A stretch of 64,000 bases of DNA. Origin: Salisaeta longa DSM 21114 (GTDB lineage: Bacteria; Bacteroidota; Rhodothermia; Rhodothermales; Salinibacteraceae). The position numbers and the translations under genes are program-made. The notes under the pieces were generated by a model. That model was given only the letters and a program-made list of their open reading frames with translations. It made no database searches and was not told the origin of the DNA. The stretch covers positions 146,005-210,004 of the forward strand of contig NZ_ATTH01000001.1 of the NCBI RefSeq assembly GCF_000419585.1, in the 5' to 3' direction. Every line of letters starts with the position of its first letter. Position 1 is the first letter of the stretch. Shown here in pieces: positions 26,137 through 36,334 of the stretch.

Positions 26137-29100
26137 ATGTTCAGCGGGGGATTGTTTGCATCAGGAGGAACGATTGCACTGCTCATCGGGGGGATGAGCG
26201 TGCTGGGTGGCGTGGCGTGGTGGACCTGGCGGCGCTTGTCGGGCACCGGACAGCTGGCGCTGCTGATGGGCGGCGCCGTGGTGACGTTGTTATTTGCGGG
26301 GGCGTTTCGGCTCTCGTGGGCACCGGCTTCGAACACCGTCACCCTTCCGATTGAGGTCATTGGTCCCGACGGCTACACCGTCGATGTGCAGGTGAACGCG
26401 TCGGACGTGTCCAACGTGGAGGCGCTGTACTTGCGTGCCTACTCCATTGGCTACCCGTACTGGTACGCCGAACCGCGCGGCTACACCGTTGACAAGGCCT
26501 CCGTGCGCCTTAACAACGGCCCGTGGGTCGACATCAACAACGCAACCGTTGACTGCATCGACTCGCAGGCGTCTCTGCGCTGCGTGGATGGGCCGTTGCA
26601 CACCATTCGGTTTACCGTGCCCATTGAAGCGTTGGGTGCCCCCAACGACGGTGCAAACGTGATCAGCTTTCGGTTCAACTATGCGCATCCGTCGGGCGAG
26701 ATGGGCGACCCCTCGACGGGCTACCGCATCCTCGACATCGAATTTCGGACCGCAAGCGGGGCCAATGCGATTGACAACACCACCTTTCGGTGGGACGACC
26801 CGGGGGCATGGGGCGCGCCCGACGGCTTTGGCTCGGCGGCCGACGTGCGCGCGGGCGAGGAGCTGTGGCACCAGCGCAGCCTCCTGATTGACGGCTGGGA
26901 CGGCGAGAACATATGGGCGTCGTGCGCCGATTGCCATGTCGACAACGGCTACGACCTGGCGTACTTCGCCTTCTCCAACAAGTCGATCGTCCAGCGGTCG
27001 CGCTTCCACGGCCTCTCCGAGCGGCAAGGAAAGCAGATCGCGGCATACATTCGTTCGCTCAAGATCAAAACCACCGACGGCCGCACCATCGACCCGCCGG
27101 GCCGCCCGTGGCATCCGCCGTATCAGCCCGGTCCCACCGCCGCGGGCTCGCGTCCCGAGGGCGCGCCGCGCACCCAAGGCCAGGGCTTCGATGCGCTTGA
27201 CCCGGTGCACTGGGCCGCGGGCGCCGGGCTCGACTGGGTGCTCGACTCCAACGATGCCATGAAGCGCCACGTCTTTCCGAATGGCATCACGCCGGAGACG
27301 TATCCCATATCGGGGGACATCAACATGCGGCAGCTGCCGGTGAACATCCAGATGCCCGACTGGAACGAGTGGCTGCCGGTGCACCACCCGGTGGACGTGT
27401 GGGGCGATCAGTTTCGCAATCACGAGGTCTGGGATCACTACGCAAACGACGTGCCCGACCTCATCTATAAGGCGAAGAACTACAACGGACGCCTGGGGAA
27501 AGCCGAAGTCGCCGTGGAGCGGCTGTGGAGCGGGTTAGAAGTGGGCCGCGACGAGTTTAAGGGCAAAGATGTACCCGCGCCCTACGATGGCTATGCCGCC
27601 AACCTCTCGCGGATGCAGTGGGCGCTGACGAAGTCGTTTGAGGTGATGCACACGAACCACTTCGAGCACCGCGCGAAGGAATTGTATGGAGCCAGCGCCG
27701 AGCCGCTGCAGTGGTTCTCGTCGTCGCGCATCTTGTTCGACCAGGCGCCGCACATCCAGGAGCTCACGCGGCGCAGCGATCCGAACATGCGCAACATCAA
27801 GGGGGAGCGCTCGGGGGTTGCGTGGAAGTTCTTTACGACCGCGTGGTACCAGCACCAGCTCACGCTCAATCCGGGGTCGGCCATTAGCACCGACATCAAC
27901 CCGATGGATTGGCGCTACCACTACATGTTTATGGCCGGCGTGAAGAATCCCGAGCCGCACGCGTGGCGCTACATCGCGTCGTTCCTCAAGATTTTGTACA
28001 TCGCCGACAAGATGCCCGAGGGGCGCATGGACGAGGAGGCGGAAGGGTGGTACCACCGGCACACGTCGCCCTCGCTCATCGACCTGCAGCACTTCTGGCC
28101 CAACCACTCGCTGGAAGGCGGCATCGGATCGGACGCGTACCGCCGCGTGCTCAACGTGGCGATGTCGCTATACCGCGAAGGCATGGCGCCGGAGGATCCG
28201 AACAACTGGGCGCGCCGCACGGGCGATGCCGGCCTGGAACCCGAATCGTTCGACCCGGAGCGCATTTACGGCGGCATCGGCAACGACGTTACGGCTGCCA
28301 ATCACTGGTACACGAGCCTCCGCAACTTTGGGGAGTACGGGGTGGCGTATTCGCTGCTGCGCCCCATGGCCGAGTGGGCTGAGGAGGCCTGGCCCAAGGG
28401 CGACTGGCTGGACCTGATTCGGCCCTACCGCGACAATCCGGGCGTAGATGCCGGGAACGGTTCGCCGAACACCGCGCCGGCGGTGCAATTTGCGCAACCA
28501 ACCGACGGGGCGACGTTCACCGCGCCGGCCACGATTGGGCTGGAGGTGCAAGCCAACGATGCCGACGGCTCGGTGGCGTCCATCGAGGTGTACGCGGGCG
28601 CCACCCGCATCGCAGCGTCTGGGTCCGGAAGCCTCAGCGACGCCTGGTCGGATGTGGGCGCCGGGACGTACACGCTGCGCGCGGTGGCCACCGACGATGA
28701 CGGCGAGACGACCGAAACGTCGGTGACGATCACTGTGGAAGCGGCCGACGGGTCGCTAAGCGGCACGGGCGTGCGGTACGCCGCCTACACCGGCGCGTGG
28801 GAGGCGCTGCCCGATTTTGGCAGCCTGGCCCCGGCCCAAACCGGCACGACGAACAACTTCACGCTGAACGTGCAGCCGCGCGACAACAACTTTGCGCTCC
28901 GCTACACCAGCTACCTGAAGGTGCCCGCGCAGGGGACGTACACGTTCACCATTGCATCCGACGACGGCAGCCGCTTGGCTATCGACGGGGCGGTGGTGGC
29001 CGATAATGACGGCATCCACGGCGTAAAGGAAGCCTCGGGTACGGTTGAGCTGTCGGCGGGCTTTCATGCCATCACCGTGGCTTACTTTGAGGCCACGCAA

Positions 29101-29691
29101 GGGCAAGCGCTCGCGGTCGAGTGGGCGGGCCCCGGCATCACCCAGCAGCCCATCCCCGACGCCCGCTTGTACCTGAGCCGTCCCGACGCGGTCACGCAGT
29201 CGGTCGACCTGCAGGCCGGATGGAACCTGGTGTCGCTCGCCCTTCGCCCCGACGCCCCTGCTCTTGCGACGCTGCTGCAGGGCACCGGCGTGGCCATTGT
29301 AAAGGACGAAGCCGGTCGCCTGTACAGCCCAGCCTACGGGCTGGAGGCCTTTACAGCGTGGGATCCCTCCGAAAGCTACCTGCTGTATGCGGCGCAAGCC
29401 GCAACCCTCACCGTGCAGGGCACGGCGCTCCCCACGGATGCGCCCATTCCGCTCACCAAAGGCTGGAACTTGGTACCGTACCTGCCCGCGAGCGATTTGC
29501 CGGTGGCCGAAGCGTTTGCATCGCTGGGCGACGCCCTGGTGGTTGTGGAAGACCCCGCAGGCAATTTGTACCGTCCGGGCGCGGTCAACGACATTGGCAC
29601 CGTGCGCCGGGGCCGCGGCTACAAGGTGTACGTGAATCAGGGCGTCACGCTGACGTATCCTGCAAGCGCCACCACAGCTTCCGCAAATTAG
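26137..29691 (+). CDS. Large membrane-anchored c-type cytochrome with Ig-like and PA14 domains
   Basis: 1184 residues. Two hydrophobic helices at the N-terminus (about 10-31 and 38-60) anchor it; the rest is probably periplasmic or surface exposed. A single heme-c motif CADCH lies at residues 263-267, followed by a class I cytochrome-like helix (GKQIAAYIRSLK). Residues about 320-770 are a Trp/His-rich domain I do not recognise (MPDWNEWLPVHHPVDVWGDQF, WYHRHTSPSLIDLQHFWP). Then comes an Ig-like domain (about 778-868), a PA14 domain (about 876-1005, YTFTIASDDGSRLAIDG) and a tail with two GWNLV repeats near 1029 and 1110. PA14 often binds carbohydrate, and a glycosyltransferase operon lies just upstream. 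An oxidoreductase acting on or anchored to glycan is a guess. Confidence 0.7.
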   Translation: MFSGGLFASGGTIALLIGGMSVLGGVAWWTWRRLSGTGQLALLMGGAVVTLLFAGAFRLSWAPASNTVTLPIEVIGPDGYTVDVQVNASDVSNVEALYLRAYSIGYPYWYAEPRGYTVDKASVRLNNGPWVDINNATVDCIDSQASLRCVDGPLHTIRFTVPIEALGAPNDGANVISFRFNYAHPSGEMGDPSTGYRILDIEFRTASGANAIDNTTFRWDDPGAWGAPDGFGSAADVRAGEELWHQRSLLIDGWDGENIWASCADCHVDNGYDLAYFAFSNKSIVQRSRFHGLSERQGKQIAAYIRSLKIKTTDGRTIDPPGRPWHPPYQPGPTAAGSRPEGAPRTQGQGFDALDPVHWAAGAGLDWVLDSNDAMKRHVFPNGITPETYPISGDINMRQLPVNIQMPDWNEWLPVHHPVDVWGDQFRNHEVWDHYANDVPDLIYKAKNYNGRLGKAEVAVERLWSGLEVGRDEFKGKDVPAPYDGYAANLSRMQWALTKSFEVMHTNHFEHRAKELYGASAEPLQWFSSSRILFDQAPHIQELTRRSDPNMRNIKGERSGVAWKFFTTAWYQHQLTLNPGSAISTDINPMDWRYHYMFMAGVKNPEPHAWRYIASFLKILYIADKMPEGRMDEEAEGWYHRHTSPSLIDLQHFWPNHSLEGGIGSDAYRRVLNVAMSLYREGMAPEDPNNWARRTGDAGLEPESFDPERIYGGIGNDVTAANHWYTSLRNFGEYGVAYSLLRPMAEWAEEAWPKGDWLDLIRPYRDNPGVDAGNGSPNTAPAVQFAQPTDGATFTAPATIGLEVQANDADGSVASIEVYAGATRIAASGSGSLSDAWSDVGAGTYTLRAVATDDDGETTETSVTITVEAADGSLSGTGVRYAAYTGAWEALPDFGSLAPAQTGTTNNFTLNVQPRDNNFALRYTSYLKVPAQGTYTFTIASDDGSRLAIDGAVVADNDGIHGVKEASGTVELSAGFHAITVAYFEATQGQALAVEWAGPGITQQPIPDARLYLSRPDAVTQSVDLQAGWNLVSLALRPDAPALATLLQGTGVAIVKDEAGRLYSPAYGLEAFTAWDPSESYLLYAAQAATLTVQGTALPTDAPIPLTKGWNLVPYLPASDLPVAEAFASLGDALVVVEDPAGNLYRPGAVNDIGTVRRGRGYKVYVNQGVTLTYPASATTASAN

Positions 29692-29698
29692 ACATACG

Positions 29699-32600
29699 CT
29701 AATAGGCATACTCTAGCAAGACGTTGAGCCGCAACGACGACTCGCGGCGTTGCAGACGCAGCAGCATGTAGTTGGTGAGTGAGTACTCAAGCGTCACATC
29801 GGGCGCTTGGGTCTCGCTGTTTTCCAGGTTGCTGATGTTGGTGACGGGCTGTTGCACCGAGACGTAAAACTGCGGCGTAACGTAGCGGCCTACGGTGAAG
29901 TAAGAAGTGCCGCTGGGCTGCACCTGAATGCGCACCACATCGAACCCCAGCCGGCCGGTGGCCAGGTTCTCGACCAACCCGGTCAGCTGTCCGATGGCGA
30001 GTTGGGTGGGCAGGCTCCCCCCCTCGCCGCCCGAGGCGCTGAACAGTTCGTCTGCGGGCTGCCCGGTGGCCAGGTACGAGAGAATATTGCGCGTGCTCAT
30101 GGGCGGATTGGAGCTGAAGGTCAGGTCGAGGTTGTCGGGGCGCCCTTCTACGCTGAGCGTTATGGTTACCTCGGTCGCCTGCACCTCGCGGGCCTGTTTC
30201 TCGTACACCGCGGTAAAGTTGATGTAGGGCGTGGTGGGGTTGCCATTGAAGGTGAGCGTGCCCTCATCGACCTGGAACTGCTGGCCGAACTGGGTGATGG
30301 TGCTCAGCTCGGGCACCACCTCGATGGTGCCAAACACCTGCGCATCGGCCATGGCCTCCTTCTCCATGTCGAGGCGCCCGGTGAGCTGCAAGCGCATCTC
30401 CGGGTTTGACTCGGAGCGCAACCACGTATCGCGCGCAATCTGCACCTGCAAATCCATGGCCAGGGCCTGGTAGGCATCGAACGTGGTGGTATCGGCAGCG
30501 GAGAGCCGTAGCCCGAAGCGCCGTTCAACGGCGAGCAAGTCGGTGCGGCTGAGCTGCACGCTGGCCAGCTCGGTGTTCGTGTTGGTGGCTTCGGCAAAGT
30601 AGATGTCGGCGCTGCGCACGTTCACCTGGCCATCGAGCGCGGGGCGCTGCGTGGTGCCGGTAAGCCGCACGGCGCCATCGATGACCGTGCCGCGATAGGC
30701 CCGCGTGTCGATAGCCAAGAACTCGTTGGCGCGCAGGTCGATGGCATAGGTGCCCAGGGTTAGGTCGGAAAGATTCACGCGGCCATTGCCTTGCAACGTA
30801 CCGCCGTTTGACGTTTGCACGCGCACGGTTTCGACGCGGACCTGCTCCCGGGCAAAGGCGAGCGTGGCGGCTGCATTCCGGTAGCTGAGGTCAAGCGGCA
30901 CGACGTAGGCGCCTCCGTCGCGAAGGCGGGCGGTGCCCGAGAGCTGCGGCGTGTCGAGCGTGCCGCGTATGGATAGGTCGGCCTGCAGCACGCCGCGCAC
31001 ATCGGTCACGAGCGTTGGGTCGAGGAACGGGTCGATCCAGTTCACCGCGAACGCGTCGGCGCGCACGTCAATACGCACCGGCCGCTGCTGAATGGCCACG
31101 GGCTGCGGGGTGCGCAGGCGCAGATCGACGGGCACGCGGCCCGCGGCGTACAACGCGCTGGTGGTGTCGTTTTCTGGGCTTAGCTGGGCATCGAAGGCAA
31201 GGGCAAGGCGGTCGTAGGTCACCTGCGCGGTGCCGCGGCCCACGGGGCGCCCCTCGCTGCGCACGTCAAAGGTCCAGCGGCTGTCGAGTGTGGGGTGAGC
31301 GGCTTGGCCGCTCAGCATCGCATGGCCGGTGAGGGTGCCGCCCAGGCCGGGCTTGCCAAACAGCGCGGCAAAGGGTGCAATGTCGACGGCGTAGGCCGAA
31401 AGCCCCAGGTGCTGCACGCCGTTGAAGTCGAGGCGCCCGTCCACAGACAACTGTTGCTGGTTGTTGGCCAGCAAGAAGTGCTGGACGTAGTAGGCGCTGG
31501 GGCCGATCTCCACTACCGCCGGCTGGGCAAGCTGCCAGGGCGCTTCCGCTAGGCGGAGCGCAAAGGTATCGATGGTGAGGCGCTGCGTAGCCGCCCGCTG
31601 GCGCCACGTACCCGTAACCTCGGCCGAGCGTTCGTCGTCGATCGTTGCAGAAGCGGTGAGCTGCGCGGTCGAATCTTCGTAAGCGAGCGTGGCACGGGCG
31701 GCCCGAAGGCGCTGCGTGGGGAGGGCAAGGTACTGCACCGCGGCGCGCGCTTCTACGGTGGACGTCCACGGAGCCGATGGGGCGTAGCGGCCGGCGACGT
31801 TCAGGTTGACGCGGCCCGCCTGGAACGCGTTGTAGATGGCATTTTCGAGCGTTGCGGTGGCGTCGAAGCGCGGGCGGTCGGCGGTGCCGTATACGTGCGC
31901 GGTCATGCGACCCGTCTCCAAGGTGAGCCGCTGTGCCCCGATCAAGCCGCGCAGCGGTGCAATGTTTTGCAGCGTCGCCTGGAGCGTCAGGTCGCTAACC
32001 TGTGGCGACTGTTGCGTGAGGGCGATCCCGCCGCGGCCCGTGAGGAGCGCGACGTTGGTTTCAGCGCGCAGCGTATCGAGCCGTAAGAGCCCATCGCGCA
32101 GCGCAGCCGCGGCCCGGAGGGAATCGACCCGTAGCTGCTGCAGGCGGCTTCCGTGCACCCACAACTGGGCGGTGGCGGTGGCGGTGGATAGGCGCGTGCC
32201 GCGGCCATCGAAGGTGAGGCGGAGCGTGTCGAGGCGGGCGTGCAGCGTGTCGAGTCCGGCCAGGGCGCCCACGTTCAGCGCCCGCGCATGGACGTGGCCG
32301 CGGTAGGTGGGCTGCGCGGCGGCGGTGCTGAAGCGCGCCTCGGTGGTGAGCCGCCCGTCGCCTGCAAGGCGCAGGCGCCCGGTGGCCGTTCCGGTGCCCC
32401 CGGCGGCGGTAAAGCGAACCGTGCCGTCCAGCACCCGGGCCGTATTGATGGCCGACGTGTCGATGCGCATCGTAGCCTCGGCCGTGAGCGCGGGCCACGA
32501 GAAGCCGCGCAGCGATCCCGTCAGCGACCCCGTGAGGGATGTGTGGAAGTCCGGCTGCCCCGCAAGTGCGCCCGCATCGAGCGAACGAAAGGAGCCTTCG

Positions 32601-34810
32601 GTGAGCGCTGCCGTGGGTACGTCGGCGAAGGGGCGGGCGCGGCCACGCAGGACCAGGGCGCCGGTGGGCGTCTGCAGGCGAGTAGACGCGGTGGCCGCGC
32701 CGTTGGCGAGCGTCGCCGATAGCTGTCCGGTGATAAGCCGCTGAAGGTTGAGGCGCGACGTGTCGAGGCGCACGTCCAGCCGTGCCTGCAAGGCGGGCAG
32801 CGCCGCGCCCCGCAGGTCGCCCCGAAACGTGCCGTTCAGCCGACTGCTTAGCGCGGCGTTCTGGGTGAGCGCGCCCACGTCAATGCGCTGAAACGTGCCG
32901 TCGCGCAGCCGCAGCACGGGCGTAGCAGCAAAGGGCTGGCCGTCCACGCGGGCCGCGAGGCGTCCTTCGTTCAGCAGGGTGCGCACCGTGGCGCGCAGGG
33001 CCCCGGCGTTCAAGGAGAAGCGGCTCAGGAGCGAATCCACCCGAAACGCGCCGTACCGGGCCGTGGGCACCGTCAGTTCTGCCGAAGTGGTAAGCGTCTC
33101 CGGATCAAACCCGCGGCCTTGCGCCTGCAGCGAAGCCGTGAGCAAGCTCTGCGTGGTGTCGTTGACAAGCGCCGCCACATCCACGCGGTCCAGGCGTCCG
33201 GTGGACAAGCGGAATCGTTCGGCCGTGAGGTGGGCATGCCCGGCCAGCTGCAAGGTGCCACGCCCGATCGCCGCGCGCCCCTGCGCATGCAGGCTGTCCG
33301 CCCGCAGCGCGCCCGTGAAGCGACCGTGAGCAATTACGGCGCGGTTGACCTTGGAGCGGGCGAAGCGCAGCGTGGCATCCACAGAATCGGCGCCCGCCCC
33401 CTGCACGCGCACCGAGCCGTTGAGGGCGGTGGTGAGGCCGCCGGCCAAGAGCGCCTGCACGCGTCCGTCGCGCACTTCCGTCTCCAGGTCGTACGTGGGC
33501 CGGTCGGCCAGCGGACGAGCGGTGCCCGCGAAGCGCAGCCGGGCCGCGTTGGTTCGTCCGGCGCCACGCAGCGCCAGCCGCCCCGACGCCCACATTCCAT
33601 CCAGGTGCAGCGTGTCTACCTGAAGCGTCTGGTAGGCCGCATCCCACACCTGAACCCGCGTGGTGCCGCTCAGCGCCCGCCCCGACGGCCCGCGCACATC
33701 CGCCCGTACCGCCACGTTGTACCGGTTTTTGGTTGGATCGGGCGGGCCCAGCAGGCTGGTCGTCAGGCGGCGTACGGTAGCCGTGAGGCGGTACCGCGTG
33801 GTGTCGCCCGTGGCCGCGAGCGCCGTTGCCTGCACCGTGCCGCCATCGCCAAACGTTGCCTCCAGCGAACCGCCAAGGCTATCGGCCGCCCCGGCAACCC
33901 GTGCATCGATCGTCACGCGCTCAGACGGATCGAGGCCCAGCGCAGGGATCAAGGTCGTGAGGTCGCGGAAGGCAAGCGGCGTGGCGCGAAGCGAAGCGTC
34001 GACGTTGTGGACCTGCGGGGCCTGCGCCGAGGGGCGCGCCAGCGTGCCCTGTGCCACCACGTGGCTGTAGGGCGAGCGGAGGCGCAGCGACGCATCGCGC
34101 AGGTGTGTGGCCGAGAGCGCGCCGCCCGCAGAGAGCGTGAGGGTGGTGGTATCCTGGGGCAGGTGGGCCGTAAGCCCGAGCGTGTCGAGCGTCACGGCCA
34201 GCGTCGAATCGTACCGGAGGGCGTGCATGCGCAGCTGGAGGCCGCGCGTCCGCAGCGTCGAGTCGCCGCGGGGGCTATAGAAGTGGGTGGTAACCCGCCC
34301 GTCCGTGAGCGTGGCGGCCTCTACCCAAAACGCAAAGCCGCTCTGCGTCGTGTCGGGGCTGGGCGGCGGCAGGTGCTGCGCCCAGTTCCAGGTGCTGTCG
34401 GCGGTTTGGCGGAAGGTGGCCGTGGGGCGTACCGCGCGCGCTTCGTAGATGTGCACCGTGCCCGCGAGCAGCGGCCAGAGGGCATAGCGGGCGCGGAGGG
34501 TGTCGAGCGTGGCGAGCGGCGCATGTGGCGTCTGCGTGGTGTCGCGCAGGGTAACGCCGGTAAGCTGCAGGCTGCCAACCCACGTGCCCGAAGCGCCGTC
34601 GATGGACAGGGCGGTGCCCGGCAGCGGATTGACGCGCTGCAAGATGGCGCGGGCGGCGCGTGTGGCCACCGCGTCGATCTGAAGGGCAGCCACGAGGACG
34701 CTCACCAGCAGCAACACGGCCAGTGCGGTGCCGCCGACGAGGCGAATCAGGGTGCGAGACCACGACGGCGCAGCCGGCGGGGCCGCGTCATCCACGGAAG
34801 CGTTAGGCAT
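29699..34810 (-). CDS. tamB: TamB-family translocation and assembly module protein (DUF490)
   Basis: 1703 residues: N-terminal membrane helix (about 21-44, LIRLVGGTALAVLLLVSVLVAAL), then very long repetitive beta-rich periplasmic region, and the conserved TamB C-terminal domain (from about 1340; NILSYLATGQPADELF, TGLVENLATGRLGFDVVRI, LLEYAY end). TamB-like proteins span the periplasm and move phospholipid or help insert outer-membrane proteins with a BamA-family partner. No BamA/TamA gene is adjacent. It is convergent with the cytochrome gene, seven bases apart. Start ATG 34810 is the first in frame. Confidence 0.92.
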   Translation of the reverse strand: MPNASVDDAAPPAAPSWSRTLIRLVGGTALAVLLLVSVLVAALQIDAVATRAARAILQRVNPLPGTALSIDGASGTWVGSLQLTGVTLRDTTQTPHAPLATLDTLRARYALWPLLAGTVHIYEARAVRPTATFRQTADSTWNWAQHLPPPSPDTTQSGFAFWVEAATLTDGRVTTHFYSPRGDSTLRTRGLQLRMHALRYDSTLAVTLDTLGLTAHLPQDTTTLTLSAGGALSATHLRDASLRLRSPYSHVVAQGTLARPSAQAPQVHNVDASLRATPLAFRDLTTLIPALGLDPSERVTIDARVAGAADSLGGSLEATFGDGGTVQATALAATGDTTRYRLTATVRRLTTSLLGPPDPTKNRYNVAVRADVRGPSGRALSGTTRVQVWDAAYQTLQVDTLHLDGMWASGRLALRGAGRTNAARLRFAGTARPLADRPTYDLETEVRDGRVQALLAGGLTTALNGSVRVQGAGADSVDATLRFARSKVNRAVIAHGRFTGALRADSLHAQGRAAIGRGTLQLAGHAHLTAERFRLSTGRLDRVDVAALVNDTTQSLLTASLQAQGRGFDPETLTTSAELTVPTARYGAFRVDSLLSRFSLNAGALRATVRTLLNEGRLAARVDGQPFAATPVLRLRDGTFQRIDVGALTQNAALSSRLNGTFRGDLRGAALPALQARLDVRLDTSRLNLQRLITGQLSATLANGAATASTRLQTPTGALVLRGRARPFADVPTAALTEGSFRSLDAGALAGQPDFHTSLTGSLTGSLRGFSWPALTAEATMRIDTSAINTARVLDGTVRFTAAGGTGTATGRLRLAGDGRLTTEARFSTAAAQPTYRGHVHARALNVGALAGLDTLHARLDTLRLTFDGRGTRLSTATATAQLWVHGSRLQQLRVDSLRAAAALRDGLLRLDTLRAETNVALLTGRGGIALTQQSPQVSDLTLQATLQNIAPLRGLIGAQRLTLETGRMTAHVYGTADRPRFDATATLENAIYNAFQAGRVNLNVAGRYAPSAPWTSTVEARAAVQYLALPTQRLRAARATLAYEDSTAQLTASATIDDERSAEVTGTWRQRAATQRLTIDTFALRLAEAPWQLAQPAVVEIGPSAYYVQHFLLANNQQQLSVDGRLDFNGVQHLGLSAYAVDIAPFAALFGKPGLGGTLTGHAMLSGQAAHPTLDSRWTFDVRSEGRPVGRGTAQVTYDRLALAFDAQLSPENDTTSALYAAGRVPVDLRLRTPQPVAIQQRPVRIDVRADAFAVNWIDPFLDPTLVTDVRGVLQADLSIRGTLDTPQLSGTARLRDGGAYVVPLDLSYRNAAATLAFAREQVRVETVRVQTSNGGTLQGNGRVNLSDLTLGTYAIDLRANEFLAIDTRAYRGTVIDGAVRLTGTTQRPALDGQVNVRSADIYFAEATNTNTELASVQLSRTDLLAVERRFGLRLSAADTTTFDAYQALAMDLQVQIARDTWLRSESNPEMRLQLTGRLDMEKEAMADAQVFGTIEVVPELSTITQFGQQFQVDEGTLTFNGNPTTPYINFTAVYEKQAREVQATEVTITLSVEGRPDNLDLTFSSNPPMSTRNILSYLATGQPADELFSASGGEGGSLPTQLAIGQLTGLVENLATGRLGFDVVRIQVQPSGTSYFTVGRYVTPQFYVSVQQPVTNISNLENSETQAPDVTLEYSLTNYMLLRLQRRESSLRLNVLLEYAY

Positions 34811-35126
34811 TAGGCGAGTGGAAAACTGAAGGACGAAATGCCAAGCTACCCCTGTCTACCGATCCCCCCGCAACAGGGTTGCGTTGCCCCTCCGATGGGG
34901 CACGCTAAGGGGGTTCGCCGCATCATCCTGGAAGCCCTTCCTACATACGGAAACCACACGGGGCGTTGGATGCGTTCGAAACCGCCGTTGGATCTGTAAG
35001 ATACAAGCACCGGTATGCGTTTCGGTCTTTAATCAATGATCGCCACGTAGCCACTTGTGCATGCGTCGTCCATCCGAGCGGCGCGTGTGGCATGCTTCCC
35101 CTCGACTTTCCTGGACACCGAACGAT
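34811..35126. other. 316-base divergent intergenic region between tamB and pdhA
   Basis: No gene seen. It holds a short hairpin TGCCCC-TCCGAT-GGGGCA (34885-34902) and an AT-richer stretch before pdhA (34960-35050), where the pdh promoter probably lies. No consensus promoter boxes can be assigned with confidence. Confidence 0.5.
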
Positions 35127-36281
35127 ATGGCAGACGAACAGCAGACGACCACCACCGCCGACGCCGCATCCGACAACGGGGCCGCTGAGAGCGCTGAGGG
35201 TCCGTGGACGGATCAGTCGATTGACATTCCAACGGCGGATGTGGAAGAGAGCTTGACCTTCCAGATGTATCCGGCGGACACCTACACGCACGATGACCTG
35301 GGCCTCTCGGACGACGATGTCGTTGAGATGCTCCGCAATATGTTGCTGCAACGCCGCTTCGAAGAGCGCTGCCGCCAGATGTACCAGCAGCAAAAAATTT
35401 CCGGCTTCCTGCACCTGTATATCGGTCAGGAGGCCGTTTCTACGGGATCGGTGTTTGGCATACGCCTCGGCGAGGATACCGTCATCACGGCGTATCGCGA
35501 CCACGGCATGGGGCTGGCCATGGGCATGGATCCGGGCCAGTGCATGGCGGAGCTGTTTGGGAAGAAGACGGGCGTGTCGAAAGGAAAAGGCGGCTCGATG
35601 CACTTCTTTGATGCGGCGCGCGGCATGTATGGCGGGCACGGCATCGTTGGCGCACAAATTCCCGTAGGCGTGGGCATTGGCTTTGCGCACAAGTACAAGG
35701 GCGAAGACAACGTATGCCTGTGCTACTTTGGCGACGGCGCCATCAACCAGGGTGCGTTTCATGAAGCAGCGAACCTCGCCGAGCTCTACGATCTGCCGGT
35801 GGTGCTGATTTGCGAGAACAACCAGTACGGCATGGGCACCGCGGTAGACCGCGCCTCGGCCGAGCCGGAGCTGTACAAGCGGGCCACGGGCTTTCGTATG
35901 CCGGGCGCGCTGGTGAGTGGCATGGACGTCTTTAGCGTCAACAAGGCCATTCAAGACCATGTGGCCATGGCGCGCGAGGGCCAACCGTCATTGCTTGAAA
36001 TTCGGACGTATCGCTACCAGGGCCACTCCATTAGCGACCCCGCGAAGTACCGCGCGGACGGCGAGCTGCAAAATCGCAAGAGCGGTGACGCCATCGTTCG
36101 CCTGCAGCGTTACGCCACCGATCAGGGCATCCTCTCGGACGACGACATTGAGGCGATGGATGACGAGATCAAGCAGCAGGTGCTCGACGCCATCGAGTTT
36201 GCCGAAAACAGCGACTTCCCCGACGAGGACGCCCTCTTTGAGGACATCTACGCGGAAGACAACATGCCGTTTACGCGCTAA
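35127..36281 (+). CDS. pdhA: Pyruvate dehydrogenase E1 component, alpha subunit
   Basis: 384 residues. Thiamine-diphosphate-dependent E1 alpha of the pyruvate dehydrogenase complex, which decarboxylates pyruvate and feeds acetyl groups to E2. The N-terminal 60 residues are acidic and unconserved. The TPP/Mg motif is GDGAINQGAFHEAANLAELYDLPVVLICENN, followed by the phospholoop HSISDPAKYRA. It heads a four-gene operon. A branched-chain 2-oxoacid substrate is possible from sequence alone, but pyruvate is the usual call for this architecture. Confidence 0.93.
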   Translation: MADEQQTTTTADAASDNGAAESAEGPWTDQSIDIPTADVEESLTFQMYPADTYTHDDLGLSDDDVVEMLRNMLLQRRFEERCRQMYQQQKISGFLHLYIGQEAVSTGSVFGIRLGEDTVITAYRDHGMGLAMGMDPGQCMAELFGKKTGVSKGKGGSMHFFDAARGMYGGHGIVGAQIPVGVGIGFAHKYKGEDNVCLCYFGDGAINQGAFHEAANLAELYDLPVVLICENNQYGMGTAVDRASAEPELYKRATGFRMPGALVSGMDVFSVNKAIQDHVAMAREGQPSLLEIRTYRYQGHSISDPAKYRADGELQNRKSGDAIVRLQRYATDQGILSDDDIEAMDDEIKQQVLDAIEFAENSDFPDEDALFEDIYAEDNMPFTR

Positions 36282-36334
36282 ACGCGTGACGCTCCATTCC
36301 CCTTCGACCCCATTCCGAACCTGAATCTAGCATC

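Noticed and set aside
33119-34813. 564-codon open frame opposite tamB
   Set aside because: Shadow of tamB codon usage; low-complexity Arg/Gly translation.
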